A DNA stretch of 29,695 nucleotides from JBEKYH01 sp049511115 (GTDB taxonomy: Bacteria; Planctomycetota; Phycisphaerae; Tepidisphaerales; Tepidisphaeraceae), in assembly GCA_049511115.1 (NCBI GenBank), contig JBEKYH010000016.1, positions 1 through 29,695 on the forward strand, given 5' to 3'. The position numbers were made by a program, and so were the translations under genes. The notes under the pieces are model-generated. The model did no database searches, was not told where the DNA came from, and worked only from the letters and a program-made list of their open reading frames with translations. Positions 1 to 7,934 of the stretch are shown here, piece after piece. Position 1 is the stretch's first letter. The number at the start of each line of letters is the position of its first letter.

Positions 1-737
1 ATTTCCGCATCGGTAATCTGATGGCTCTTACCGGCGCGGCGGCGCTGCTGGGATATGCGGGACGGGGGCGGCTGGCGGTCGCCGCGGCGATTTTGATGCT
101 GCTTACGCCGCGCGTCTTTTTTGTGTTGGACATGGGATGGGCCGAGCCGGTGGTGCTGGTCTGCCTGGCAGCGGTGGGATTCTGCGCCTGCCGAGCGCCG
201 CGGTGGCTGGGAATCGCCGTCGGGCTATTGATTGCCTCCAAGCAGCACATGCCGCTGGTGGCGCCGGCGACCATCCTGCTGTTGCCGCAGCCTTGGACAT
301 GGAAGGCGCTGTGGCAGTTGGCGATTGTCGCGGCCGTTACCTGGGCGGTTGTTTCGCTGCCACTGATGTTGTGGGACTTTGCGGCGTTTTGGCGCAGTGC
401 TGTGGCGATACAGTTGGCCGATCCGTTTCGGGCTGATTCACTCAACTATGCGGCATGGTGGGTGCATCGAGGCGGCGGCGTGCCCCCGCAATGGCTCGCG
501 TTTGTATTGGCTGTCGCTGCCGTGGCGATAACCGTCTGGCGGGCGCCGCGCAGCCCGGCGGGGTTTGCCGGCGCGGTGGCGGTCATTTACCTGTGCTTTT
601 TTGCCTTGGCTAAGCAGGCATTTTGCAACTACTACTTTATGGCGCTGGGCGCGCTGTGTTGTGCGGCGGCGGTGGCGGGTATTGATAGAGGCAATGGCAT
701 TATCGCCGATTCCTCCGGCAGACACGCAGCCAATTGA
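1..737 (+). CDS. Polytopic membrane protein, C-terminal part (possible GT-C/GT87-like glycosyltransferase)
   Basis: The reading frame is open to the left edge, so the 5' end lies outside the window; the ATG at 21 is probably internal. The visible protein has about six to seven hydrophobic segments separated by short Arg/Trp-containing loops, ending with a polar tail (GNGIIADSSGRHAAN). Two motif-like places, SKQHMPL and AKQAFCNYYF, recall the Lys-Gln and Asn-Tyr-Tyr motifs of DUF2029/GT87 or related GT-C membrane mannosyltransferases, which use polyprenyl-linked sugars. That family call is from memory and tentative; the membrane nature is clear. The gene is followed by 91 bp with a promoter-like element before the TPR-glycosyltransferase array, so it is probably a separate transcription unit, although its possible sugar-transfer role fits the neighbourhood. 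Confidence 0.6.
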   Translation, partial: FRIGNLMALTGAAALLGYAGRGRLAVAAAILMLLTPRVFFVLDMGWAEPVVLVCLAAVGFCACRAPRWLGIAVGLLIASKQHMPLVAPATILLLPQPWTWKALWQLAIVAAVTWAVVSLPLMLWDFAAFWRSAVAIQLADPFRADSLNYAAWWVHRGGGVPPQWLAFVLAVAAVAITVWRAPRSPAGFAGAVAVIYLCFFALAKQAFCNYYFMALGALCCAAAVAGIDRGNGIIADSSGRHAAN

Positions 738-813
738 GCACCGAACATCTGCTCAACGTGGCTATGCCGGCCGATACGTTGGATGGATTACGTCCAGCCG
801 TTTGAATAAGTTT

Positions 814-819
814 TATAAT
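814..819 (+). promoter_or_regulatory. Putative -10 box for the TPR-glycosyltransferase array
   Basis: A perfect TATAAT ends 9 bp before the ATG at 829, in an AT-rich stretch unlike the surrounding DNA. Transcription would begin about 6-8 bp downstream, giving an almost leaderless mRNA. A weak GAGG lies at 821-824. No convincing -35 hexamer is found at 15-19 bp. This is the best promoter candidate for the whole array, since most downstream junctions overlap. Confidence 0.45.
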
Positions 820-828
820 TGAGGCGCA

Positions 829-3009
829 ATGACAATAGATGAGACCATGCTAGAGGCCGTTCGGCACCATCAAGCCGGGCGGTTGGCCCAGGCGGAGGAG
901 GTATATCGTCGTGTGCTGGCCACAGACCCGCGCAACGCTGACGCCATGCACCTGTTGGGCGTGGTGGCGCACCAAGTGGGGAAGAACGACGCGGCTGCGG
1001 ATTTGATCGGCGCGGCAATCAGGTTCAATCCGAATGTCAGCGACTATTACGGGAATATGGGCCTGGTTCTGGCTGCGCAACGAAAACTATCGGAGGCCGT
1101 CGCCGCTTATCGCAAGGGATTGAGCCTTCGCTCGGATTTCCCAGAGGCCTACCACAACCTTGGCAATGCGCTGCACGACCTGGGCGAGCTTGAAAAGGCG
1201 GCCGATGCCTACCAGCAGGCAGTGAAGCTGCGGCCGATTTACCCCGATGTTCATCGGAATTTGGGCCGGACTCTGAAACGGCTAGGCCGTCCGGCGGAAG
1301 CCGCCAACGCCTTCCGACGTGCGGCCGAACAGACCCCGCAAGATGCACCAACGTGGGTAGAACTCGGAGACACACTGCAGGCCGTGCCGGCGATGGAAGA
1401 GGCGGTTTCCGCATATCGCCAGGCAATCGCAGCTCGGCCCGATTTTCCCGAGGCATGGAATAACCTTGGCAACGCCCTTTGTGCCTGCGGCCGGATACAC
1501 GAGGCTATCAGTATTTATCACCGCGCCCGGGAACTCCGCCCCAAAGCTCCTGAGACGCTGAACAACCTGGCCAACGCCCTGTGTTCCATTGATGAAGACG
1601 ATGAGGCCATCGTCATCTATCGCCGGGCTTTGGAAATTGACGCGAAAGTGCCGGAAATCTGGGGGAACTTGGGGAACGCATTTAAGAAGAAGCACGAGTT
1701 GGACCAGGCCGTTGCGTGCTACCAGCAGAGCCTCTCCCTCCGCCCCAAGTGCCCGCAGACCCTGGCCAATCTTGCCGGCGCCCTGCAGGAAAAGCGCGAG
1801 TTCGATCAGGCGATTGCGTATTCGCAGCAGGCGCTGGCCATTGAGCCGGACTGCGTGGAAGCCTGCAACACGTTGGGCAACGGACTTCTGGGAAAGGGAC
1901 AAACAGATGAGGCGATTGCGGCGTTTGAACGCGGATTGGCGATCCGTCCGGACTACGTCGACGCGCGAAATAACCTGGGCAATGCATATTACGCCCGGGG
2001 CGAGCTGGACCGGGCTATCGAATGCTACCAGCAGGTATTGGCGCTTATGCCGGATGCGCCCATGGAGCATTGGAACCTGGGCGTGATGTATCTGAGCCAG
2101 GGTGACTACGAGCGCGGCTGGGGCGAATATGAATGGAGGTGGCAGGTCAAGGCATTTGGTCTGAAACGGCCGTATGACCGGCCGGTGTGGGATGGGTCCG
2201 ACCTGGCCGGGCGGCGCATCGTGCTTTATTGCGAGCAGGGGTTGGGGGATGGGATTCAATTCGTGCGGTATTTGCCGCGCGTCGCACAAAGCGGCGGCCG
2301 GATTATACTGGCGTGCCAGCCGGAGCTGCGGCGTCTTCTGGAACGAAATATCGGCGGATATGTCGAGCGGTGGCTTGTGGATGGCGACACGCTCCCGGAA
2401 TATGACGTGCATTGCCCGCTGATGAGTTTACCCGGCGTGTTCAAAACAACCGTGCCGACAATTCCCCGGGCTGTTCCCTATTTGTCAGCCGATCCTGACG
2501 CGGCGGCGAAATGGGCGGCGCGAATCCCAGAGTCCGCGCGGCTGAGAATCGGGTTGTGCTGGTCGGGAACACCCCGTCACGTGAATGATCAGAATCGATC
2601 GCTCTCGCTTTCGCCGCTGGCGCCACTGGCCAACGTGGGCGGCGCCTGGTTTTGCAGCTTGCAAAAAGGCGAAGCCGCCGCGCAGGCCAGCGCGCCGCCG
2701 CCGGGAATGGAACTGGCCGATTGGACCGGCGAACTCAAGGATTTCGCAGATACCGCGGCACTGATGGCGAATCTGGACCTGGTGATCACCGCTGATACAT
2801 CGGTGGCGCATCTGGCGGGAGCAATGGGCAAGGCGACCTGGGTGATGTTGCCCTTCATACCGGATTGGCGATGGATGCTGGGGCGCAGCGATTCGCCGTG
2901 GTATCCGACCGCGCGCCTGTTTCGCCAGCCGCGGCCGGGAAACTGGCAGGAGCCGATTGCTCAGGCCGCCGACGCGCTGCGAAATCTGGCGGAGAAGTCA
3001 GGGCGGTGA
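829..3009 (+). CDS. TPR protein with C-terminal GT9-like glycosyltransferase domain (array gene A, GT9 type 1)
   Basis: The product is 726 aa. Residues about 5-424 form roughly 12 TPRs of 34 residues with the consensus-like signature YHNLGNALxxLGxxxxA. From about 425 (GWGEYEWRW) a GT9/heptosyltransferase-like fold follows. It has the nucleotide-sugar transferase N-lobe motif EQGLGD (469-474), a conserved DVHCPLMSLP, a type 1 loop with HVNDQNRS after WSG, and the C-lobe signature D656-TSVAHLAGAMGK. The tail LPFIPDWRWMLGRSDSPWYP recurs in all GT9 paralogues here. GT9 enzymes transfer sugars from nucleotide-activated donors such as ADP-heptose; the donor here is unknown. No signal peptide is seen, so it is probably cytoplasmic. 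The stop overlaps the next start as TGATG, suggesting coupled translation. Confidence 0.88.
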   Translation: MTIDETMLEAVRHHQAGRLAQAEEVYRRVLATDPRNADAMHLLGVVAHQVGKNDAAADLIGAAIRFNPNVSDYYGNMGLVLAAQRKLSEAVAAYRKGLSLRSDFPEAYHNLGNALHDLGELEKAADAYQQAVKLRPIYPDVHRNLGRTLKRLGRPAEAANAFRRAAEQTPQDAPTWVELGDTLQAVPAMEEAVSAYRQAIAARPDFPEAWNNLGNALCACGRIHEAISIYHRARELRPKAPETLNNLANALCSIDEDDEAIVIYRRALEIDAKVPEIWGNLGNAFKKKHELDQAVACYQQSLSLRPKCPQTLANLAGALQEKREFDQAIAYSQQALAIEPDCVEACNTLGNGLLGKGQTDEAIAAFERGLAIRPDYVDARNNLGNAYYARGELDRAIECYQQVLALMPDAPMEHWNLGVMYLSQGDYERGWGEYEWRWQVKAFGLKRPYDRPVWDGSDLAGRRIVLYCEQGLGDGIQFVRYLPRVAQSGGRIILACQPELRRLLERNIGGYVERWLVDGDTLPEYDVHCPLMSLPGVFKTTVPTIPRAVPYLSADPDAAAKWAARIPESARLRIGLCWSGTPRHVNDQNRSLSLSPLAPLANVGGAWFCSLQKGEAAAQASAPPPGMELADWTGELKDFADTAALMANLDLVITADTSVAHLAGAMGKATWVMLPFIPDWRWMLGRSDSPWYPTARLFRQPRPGNWQEPIAQAADALRNLAEKSGR

Positions 3010-4997
3010 TGAACCTTCAGCAAATGATGAATGCTGCCGTGCAGTTTCACCGCACCGGCCAATTGGTGCAGGCCGAGAGTCTCTATCGAGAGGTGCTGGC
3101 GCACAATCCCGATCACGCAAACGGCCTTCAGATGCTCGGCTTGCTGGCGTGTCAGCGCAACCAGCATTCGGCGGGCTTGCCGATGATCCGCCGCGCCATC
3201 GCGATCAATCCCAACGTCGCGGACTTTCATGGAAACCTCGGTTTGGCGCTTGCGGGCGTGGGCGATGTGCCTGGTGCGATCGCGGCGTATCGTCAATGCC
3301 TGAAGCTCGATCCCAATGCGGCGGAGGCTTATTTCAATCTCGGCAATGCGCTGCGCAGCATCGGGCAACCGCAGGCCGCGATCGAAGCTTATGAGCAAGG
3401 TTTGCGCAGGCGGCCGAATCACACGATGAGCCTGAATAATCTGGGCAGCCTGTTGCGATCCCTGGGCCGCATGGATGAGGCCGTTGCCCTATTCGAGCGA
3501 GCCATCGCCCTGCAATCCGATCAGTTTCAGCCGTACAACAATCTCGGCAATGCGCTGCTTGCCAAGGGTGAAGTTGACGGCGCCGTGGATGCTCTGACCC
3601 GGGCCGTGGCGCTGGCGCCCAAAGACGCCCAGGCGCGAAACAATCTGGGCAATGCACTGTTGGCGCGCGGCGAAGTGGATCAGGCGATCGCTCGTTACGA
3701 CGAGGCGATCGCTAATGAACCCAACGCCAGCGGCGTGGCCAGCAATCGGCTCTTTGCGCTGCACTTCCATCCAAAGTGGGATGCTGCCGCTATCCTGGGC
3801 GAATGCCGGGCGTGGAATGAGCGCTATGGCGAGCCGTTGCGGGCGATGATTCAGCCGCATGAGAATGCGCTGGAGCCGCAGAAGCGGCTGCGCATTGGAT
3901 ATTTCTCACCCGATTTCAGGGACCATTGCCAGTCGCTGTTTACGACGCCGCTGCTCAGGGAGCACGATCGCGCTCAGGTCGAGGTCTATTGTTACGCGAA
4001 TATCCTAAAAGCCGATTTCGCAACCGAGCGGCTGAAATCCCTGGCGGATGGCTGGCGGCAGACGTCGCACATGAGCGACGAGCAGGTCGTGCGGCAAATC
4101 CGCGAGGATCGGATCGATATTCTCGTGGATTTAACCATGCACATGGCCAACGGACGGCCCAGGGTGTTTGCGCGCAAACCGGCCCCCGTGCAGGTCGCGT
4201 GGCTGGCGTATCCCGGGACGACCGGACTGTCGGCGATGGATTACCGCCTGAGCGATCCATACCTCGATCCGCCGGGACAATACGACGATTTGTACTCCGA
4301 ACAATCCATCCGCCTCCCGGAAACCTTCTGGTGCTACGACCCTGGCGGCACCGTGCAAAGCCGCGCGGAATTGCCGGAAGTCTCGCAATCGCCGGCGGCG
4401 GGCAATGGGTACCTGACGTTTGGCTGCTTTAATAATATTTGCAAGCTGAACGAGGAGGTGTTCGATCTGTGGGGCGGCGTGTTGCGGCAAATCCGCGCAT
4501 CACGAATGGTGATCTGGTCGCCGCCGGGAACGGCACAGAGTTGGATTTCGCAGTCGCTTGGCCGCTGCGGCATCGAATCGGGCCGCCTCAATTTCGTGGG
4601 GCGCCTGCCGCGGCCGCAGTTTCTCGCGGAGATCGGGCGCGTGGATCTCTGCCTGGACACAACGCCATATAATGGGCATACCACGAGCCTCGACGCATTG
4701 TGGATGGGCGTGCCGGTGGTCAGCCGGATCGGGAAGACAGTGGTGGGGCGGGCGGGGCTGAGCCAATTGTCCAACCTGGGACTGTCGGAACTGGCCGTAG
4801 CGACCGATGAACACTTTGTGCGCATATCGTGCGAGTGGGCGGCGGATATTTCGCGTTTATCGCAATTGCGGCGAACGCTGCGCGGGCGGATGATGGAGTC
4901 GCCGCTGATGGACGCAAGGCGCTTCGCGCGCGGGATGGAGGCGGCGTATCGCGGCATGTGGCAGGCGTGGTGCGGGCAAGCGAAGGCATCTCATTGA
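3009..4997 (+). CDS. TPR protein with C-terminal GT41 (OGT/SPINDLY-like) domain (array gene B)
   Basis: The product is 662 aa from the ATG at 3009. The frame is open upstream to 2865, but only the 3009 start gives the family N-terminus (MNLQQMMNAAVQFHRTGQL). About seven TPRs occupy residues 5-237. The GT41 catalytic region starts near 290 (RLRIGYFSPDF). Residues matching human OGT catalytic or UDP-binding positions are visible: H306 in FRDH (cf. H498), K479 in NNICK (cf. K842), and H557-T558-T559 with D562 in NGHTTSLD (cf. H920, T921, T922, D925). Family members add O-GlcNAc or another sugar to Ser/Thr of proteins in the cytoplasm, so protein O-glycosylation is a plausible role; activity is inferred. 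Of the three GT41 genes here this is the most divergent and the most OGT-like at the UDP site. The next gene begins one base after the stop. Confidence 0.88.
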   Translation: MNLQQMMNAAVQFHRTGQLVQAESLYREVLAHNPDHANGLQMLGLLACQRNQHSAGLPMIRRAIAINPNVADFHGNLGLALAGVGDVPGAIAAYRQCLKLDPNAAEAYFNLGNALRSIGQPQAAIEAYEQGLRRRPNHTMSLNNLGSLLRSLGRMDEAVALFERAIALQSDQFQPYNNLGNALLAKGEVDGAVDALTRAVALAPKDAQARNNLGNALLARGEVDQAIARYDEAIANEPNASGVASNRLFALHFHPKWDAAAILGECRAWNERYGEPLRAMIQPHENALEPQKRLRIGYFSPDFRDHCQSLFTTPLLREHDRAQVEVYCYANILKADFATERLKSLADGWRQTSHMSDEQVVRQIREDRIDILVDLTMHMANGRPRVFARKPAPVQVAWLAYPGTTGLSAMDYRLSDPYLDPPGQYDDLYSEQSIRLPETFWCYDPGGTVQSRAELPEVSQSPAAGNGYLTFGCFNNICKLNEEVFDLWGGVLRQIRASRMVIWSPPGTAQSWISQSLGRCGIESGRLNFVGRLPRPQFLAEIGRVDLCLDTTPYNGHTTSLDALWMGVPVVSRIGKTVVGRAGLSQLSNLGLSELAVATDEHFVRISCEWAADISRLSQLRRTLRGRMMESPLMDARRFARGMEAAYRGMWQAWCGQAKASH

Positions 4998-4998
4998 C

Positions 4999-6072
4999 AT
5001 GACGGTTCAGGAAGCGATCCAACTGGGAATGCAGCGCCACCAGGCCGGGCAACTGGCCGAGGCGGAGACGATCTATCGCCAGGTGCTCGCCGCTGATCCG
5101 CGCCAGGCGAAGGCGCTGCACCTGCTGGGAACGCTGGCATGCCAAATGAAAAAGCCCGCCGAGGCGGAGGACCTCATCAAACAGGCCATCGCTATTGATC
5201 CCACGCAATCCCAGTTCTTCAATAACCTGGGTCTGGCAATGGCGGAGCAGGATCACGTGGATCAGGCGATCATGGCCTACCAGCACGGTTTGCAACTGCG
5301 GCCCGATGATCCGGTGTTGCACCACAATCTGGGCCGGGCCTATATGCGGATGGGCCGCATCCAGCAGGCGATCGGAGAATACTCCTTGGCCGTTGCCAGG
5401 AGCACAATTACCGAGATCGCCCTGCAGCGTGATCTTGGCGACGCCTATCAAGCGGCCCGGCGCATCCCCGAGGCGATCGCGGCGTATCAGCGCGGCCTGG
5501 CTGTATCGCCCGACAACCATGAGTTGCTGAACAATCTCGGCAACGCGCTGTTTTCGTGCGGCCGCGTCGATGAAGCGATCGAGTTTTATCAACAGGCGCT
5601 TGCCGTCCAGCCGGATGCGGCGGAAACGTACAACAACTTGGGCAATGCCCTTTCCGCCAAGGGACGCCACGCCGAAGCGGTCGCCATGTTCCGCCGCGCT
5701 TTGGAAATCCACCCTGAAACAGCGGAATTATGGACCAACATGGGCATCGTTCTGCACGTGCAAGGCGACCTCTCGCAGGCGATTGCCTGCTTTGAGAAGA
5801 GCCTGTCGCTGCGGCCGCAGTCGCCTGCGACGCTCAGCAACCTCGCCGAAGCATTGCACGAGGAAGGGAAACTCAATCGGGCGGTTGCGGTGTATCAACT
5901 TTCGCTGGGGCAGCGTCCCAACGACGCGGCCACGTATCACAATATGGGCGTGGCGCTGCGGTCACTCGGACGCGCGACCGAGGGAATCGCCTGTTTCAAG
6001 CGGGCGGTGGAACTGGATCCGGCGAATCAGCCGGCGCGACAAAACCTGCGTGAATTGTGCGGAGAAACATGA
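4999..6072 (+). CDS. TPR-only protein of the array (gene C)
   Basis: The product is 357 aa and consists almost entirely of about ten TPRs. The N-terminal cap (MTVQEAIQLGMQRHQAGQLAEAETIYRQ begins it) is like those of its glycosyltransferase neighbours. The protein ends after a complete TPR (AVELDPANQPARQNLRELCGET) with no catalytic domain. It sits one base downstream of gene B and overlaps gene D by ATGA, so it is made with the enzymes. It may be an adaptor or scaffold that presents substrates to, or assembles, the other array proteins. Alternatively it is a paralogue that lost its transferase domain. No frameshift or leftover GT-coding sequence is seen between it and gene D. Confidence 0.85.
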   Translation: MTVQEAIQLGMQRHQAGQLAEAETIYRQVLAADPRQAKALHLLGTLACQMKKPAEAEDLIKQAIAIDPTQSQFFNNLGLAMAEQDHVDQAIMAYQHGLQLRPDDPVLHHNLGRAYMRMGRIQQAIGEYSLAVARSTITEIALQRDLGDAYQAARRIPEAIAAYQRGLAVSPDNHELLNNLGNALFSCGRVDEAIEFYQQALAVQPDAAETYNNLGNALSAKGRHAEAVAMFRRALEIHPETAELWTNMGIVLHVQGDLSQAIACFEKSLSLRPQSPATLSNLAEALHEEGKLNRAVAVYQLSLGQRPNDAATYHNMGVALRSLGRATEGIACFKRAVELDPANQPARQNLRELCGET

Positions 6073-7934
6073 CTGTTCAGGAAGCTTTCAATGCGGCGGT
6101 TGGGCACCACAACGCCCGGCGCTTTCACGAGGCAGAGGTGATCTACCGGCAGATTCTGTCGCAGCAGGCCAATCATCACCCCAGCCTGCATCTGCTCGGC
6201 ACGCTCGGCCACCAGGTGGGTCAGCACGCCCAGGCGATGGAGCTGATCACCAAGGCCATCTCCCTGAGCCCCAATCAGCCCGAATACTACGCGAGCCTGG
6301 GCGCGGTCCTGGCAGATTCAGGAAAGCCGGACCAGGCCATTTCCGCCTATCGCCATGCGATCGCGCTGAAACCAACGCTGGTGGGCGCTTACAACAATCT
6401 GGGCAATGTTCTCGCCTCGACGGGACAGCACGACGCCGCGATTCAATGCTATCGCCAGGCGATGCTGTTGCAGTCGAACTTCCCCGACCCGTTTTACAAT
6501 CTGGCCAATCTTTATCGTTCGTTGGGCCGATTCGATGACGCGATCGGGTTGTATCGCACCGCGCTGGTGCTCCGTCCGGATTGGCCGGCAGCGCTGAATA
6601 ACCTGGGGCTGGCGTTGAAGGAGTCAGGCCATGCCGAGGATGCGGTCGAGTGCTTCCAGCAGGTGCTGCAACGGCACCCTGATTATGTGGAAGGGGTGAA
6701 CAACCTTGCCGACGCGCTGTGCGAAATGCGAGCGTTCGACGCCTCATTGGCCGCCAGCCGCCGCGCCCTGCAGCTCCGGCCCAATCTCCCCGAAGCGCAC
6801 AATAACATGGGCAACGCGCTGACCTGCCAGGGACGATACGATGAAGCCGTCGCCGCATTTCGCAACGCACTGGCGCAGCGGCCGGATTACGTCGAGGCCT
6901 ACAGTAATCTCGGCAACGCCTACTACGGCAAGGGAGAAATTGACCAGGCGATCGCCATGTATCGCACGGCCCTGGCGCTGCGGCCGGCGCACGAGTCGGC
7001 GCATTGGAATCTGGGCGTCATGCTGGCCCTGCGCGGCGATCTGGAGGCGGCCTGGCCGGAATTTGAAAAAGGGTGGTTTTCGCAGCGGTTCGCCCGAGAA
7101 AGGAGCTTTACGCGGCCCCTGTGGGAGGGCGAGGATTTGCGCGGACGGCTCGAACCCTCCCGTCCCACGCGCATCGTCCTGCACAGCGAACAGGGATTCG
7201 GCGACGCCATTCATTTTGCGCGATACGTGCCGCAAGTCGTCGAACGCGGCGGAGAAGTGATCCTCGCCTGCCAAAGCGAATTGCGAAGGCTTTTCAGCGG
7301 GCTGGCGAATGTAAGGGAATGGGTCTCGCCCAGAGAGCCGCTGCCGGCGTATGATCTTCATTGTCCCCTGATGCTATTGGGCAAGGCCTTTAAGACGACG
7401 CTGGAAAATATCCCCGGCAGGACGCCATACCTCCGCGCCGAGCCGGAATTGAGCGCCAAGTGGCGAGAGAAAATGCCCCAGGACGGCCGGCGAAAGATCG
7501 GCCTGATCTGGTCGGGAAAGGAAAATCCCGATCCGTTCCGGTCCATGACTCTGGAGCATTTGGCGCCGCTGGCAAAAGTCGAGGGCATCTGGCTTTGCAG
7601 CCTGCAAACCGGCGAGCCGGCCAAACAAACGGATGCGGGGCCGCCGGGCCTGGAAGTCGCGCAATGGACCGATGAGCTGACGGATTTTGCGGATAGCGCG
7701 GCGCTGATCGACAATCTCGATCTGATCATTACCGTGGACACGGCCTCGGCTCATCTGGCCGGCGCGATGGGTAAGGCGGCGTGGGTGCTGCTGAAGAGTG
7801 TTCCCGATTGGCGCTGGATGCTGGGCCGTAGCGATTCGCCGTGGTATCCAAGCCTGCGGCTCTTCCGCCAAAAGCGGGCGGGTGACTGGTCCGGCGTAAT
7901 GGACGAAGTGATTGAGGCGTTAAGAGCAGTATGA
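6069..7934 (+). CDS. TPR protein with C-terminal GT9-like domain (array gene D, GT9 type 2)
   Basis: The product is 621 aa. The ATG at 6069 is chosen because it overlaps the gene C stop (ATGA), is preceded by GGAGA five bases upstream, and gives the family start MTVQEAFNAAVGHHNARRF; a GTG at 6057 is possible but unneeded. About nine TPRs (residues 5-320) precede the GT9-like region (from about 325). Visible motifs are EQGFGD, DLHCPL, and D557-TASAHLAGAMGK followed by VLLKSVPDWRWML. The loop after WSG is two residues shorter than in genes A, E, G and I and lacks their His-x-x-Asp pattern (KENPDPFRS). Together with LLKS in place of LPF this places it in a second GT9 subgroup with J and K, perhaps with a different donor or acceptor. 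Confidence 0.87.
   Translation: MTVQEAFNAAVGHHNARRFHEAEVIYRQILSQQANHHPSLHLLGTLGHQVGQHAQAMELITKAISLSPNQPEYYASLGAVLADSGKPDQAISAYRHAIALKPTLVGAYNNLGNVLASTGQHDAAIQCYRQAMLLQSNFPDPFYNLANLYRSLGRFDDAIGLYRTALVLRPDWPAALNNLGLALKESGHAEDAVECFQQVLQRHPDYVEGVNNLADALCEMRAFDASLAASRRALQLRPNLPEAHNNMGNALTCQGRYDEAVAAFRNALAQRPDYVEAYSNLGNAYYGKGEIDQAIAMYRTALALRPAHESAHWNLGVMLALRGDLEAAWPEFEKGWFSQRFARERSFTRPLWEGEDLRGRLEPSRPTRIVLHSEQGFGDAIHFARYVPQVVERGGEVILACQSELRRLFSGLANVREWVSPREPLPAYDLHCPLMLLGKAFKTTLENIPGRTPYLRAEPELSAKWREKMPQDGRRKIGLIWSGKENPDPFRSMTLEHLAPLAKVEGIWLCSLQTGEPAKQTDAGPPGLEVAQWTDELTDFADSAALIDNLDLIITVDTASAHLAGAMGKAAWVLLKSVPDWRWMLGRSDSPWYPSLRLFRQKRAGDWSGVMDEVIEALRAV

Noticed and set aside
2865..3008. Upstream extension of gene B.
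   Set aside because: Same reasoning: a shadow of gene A's end, while 3009 gives the shared cap and a TGATG overlap.
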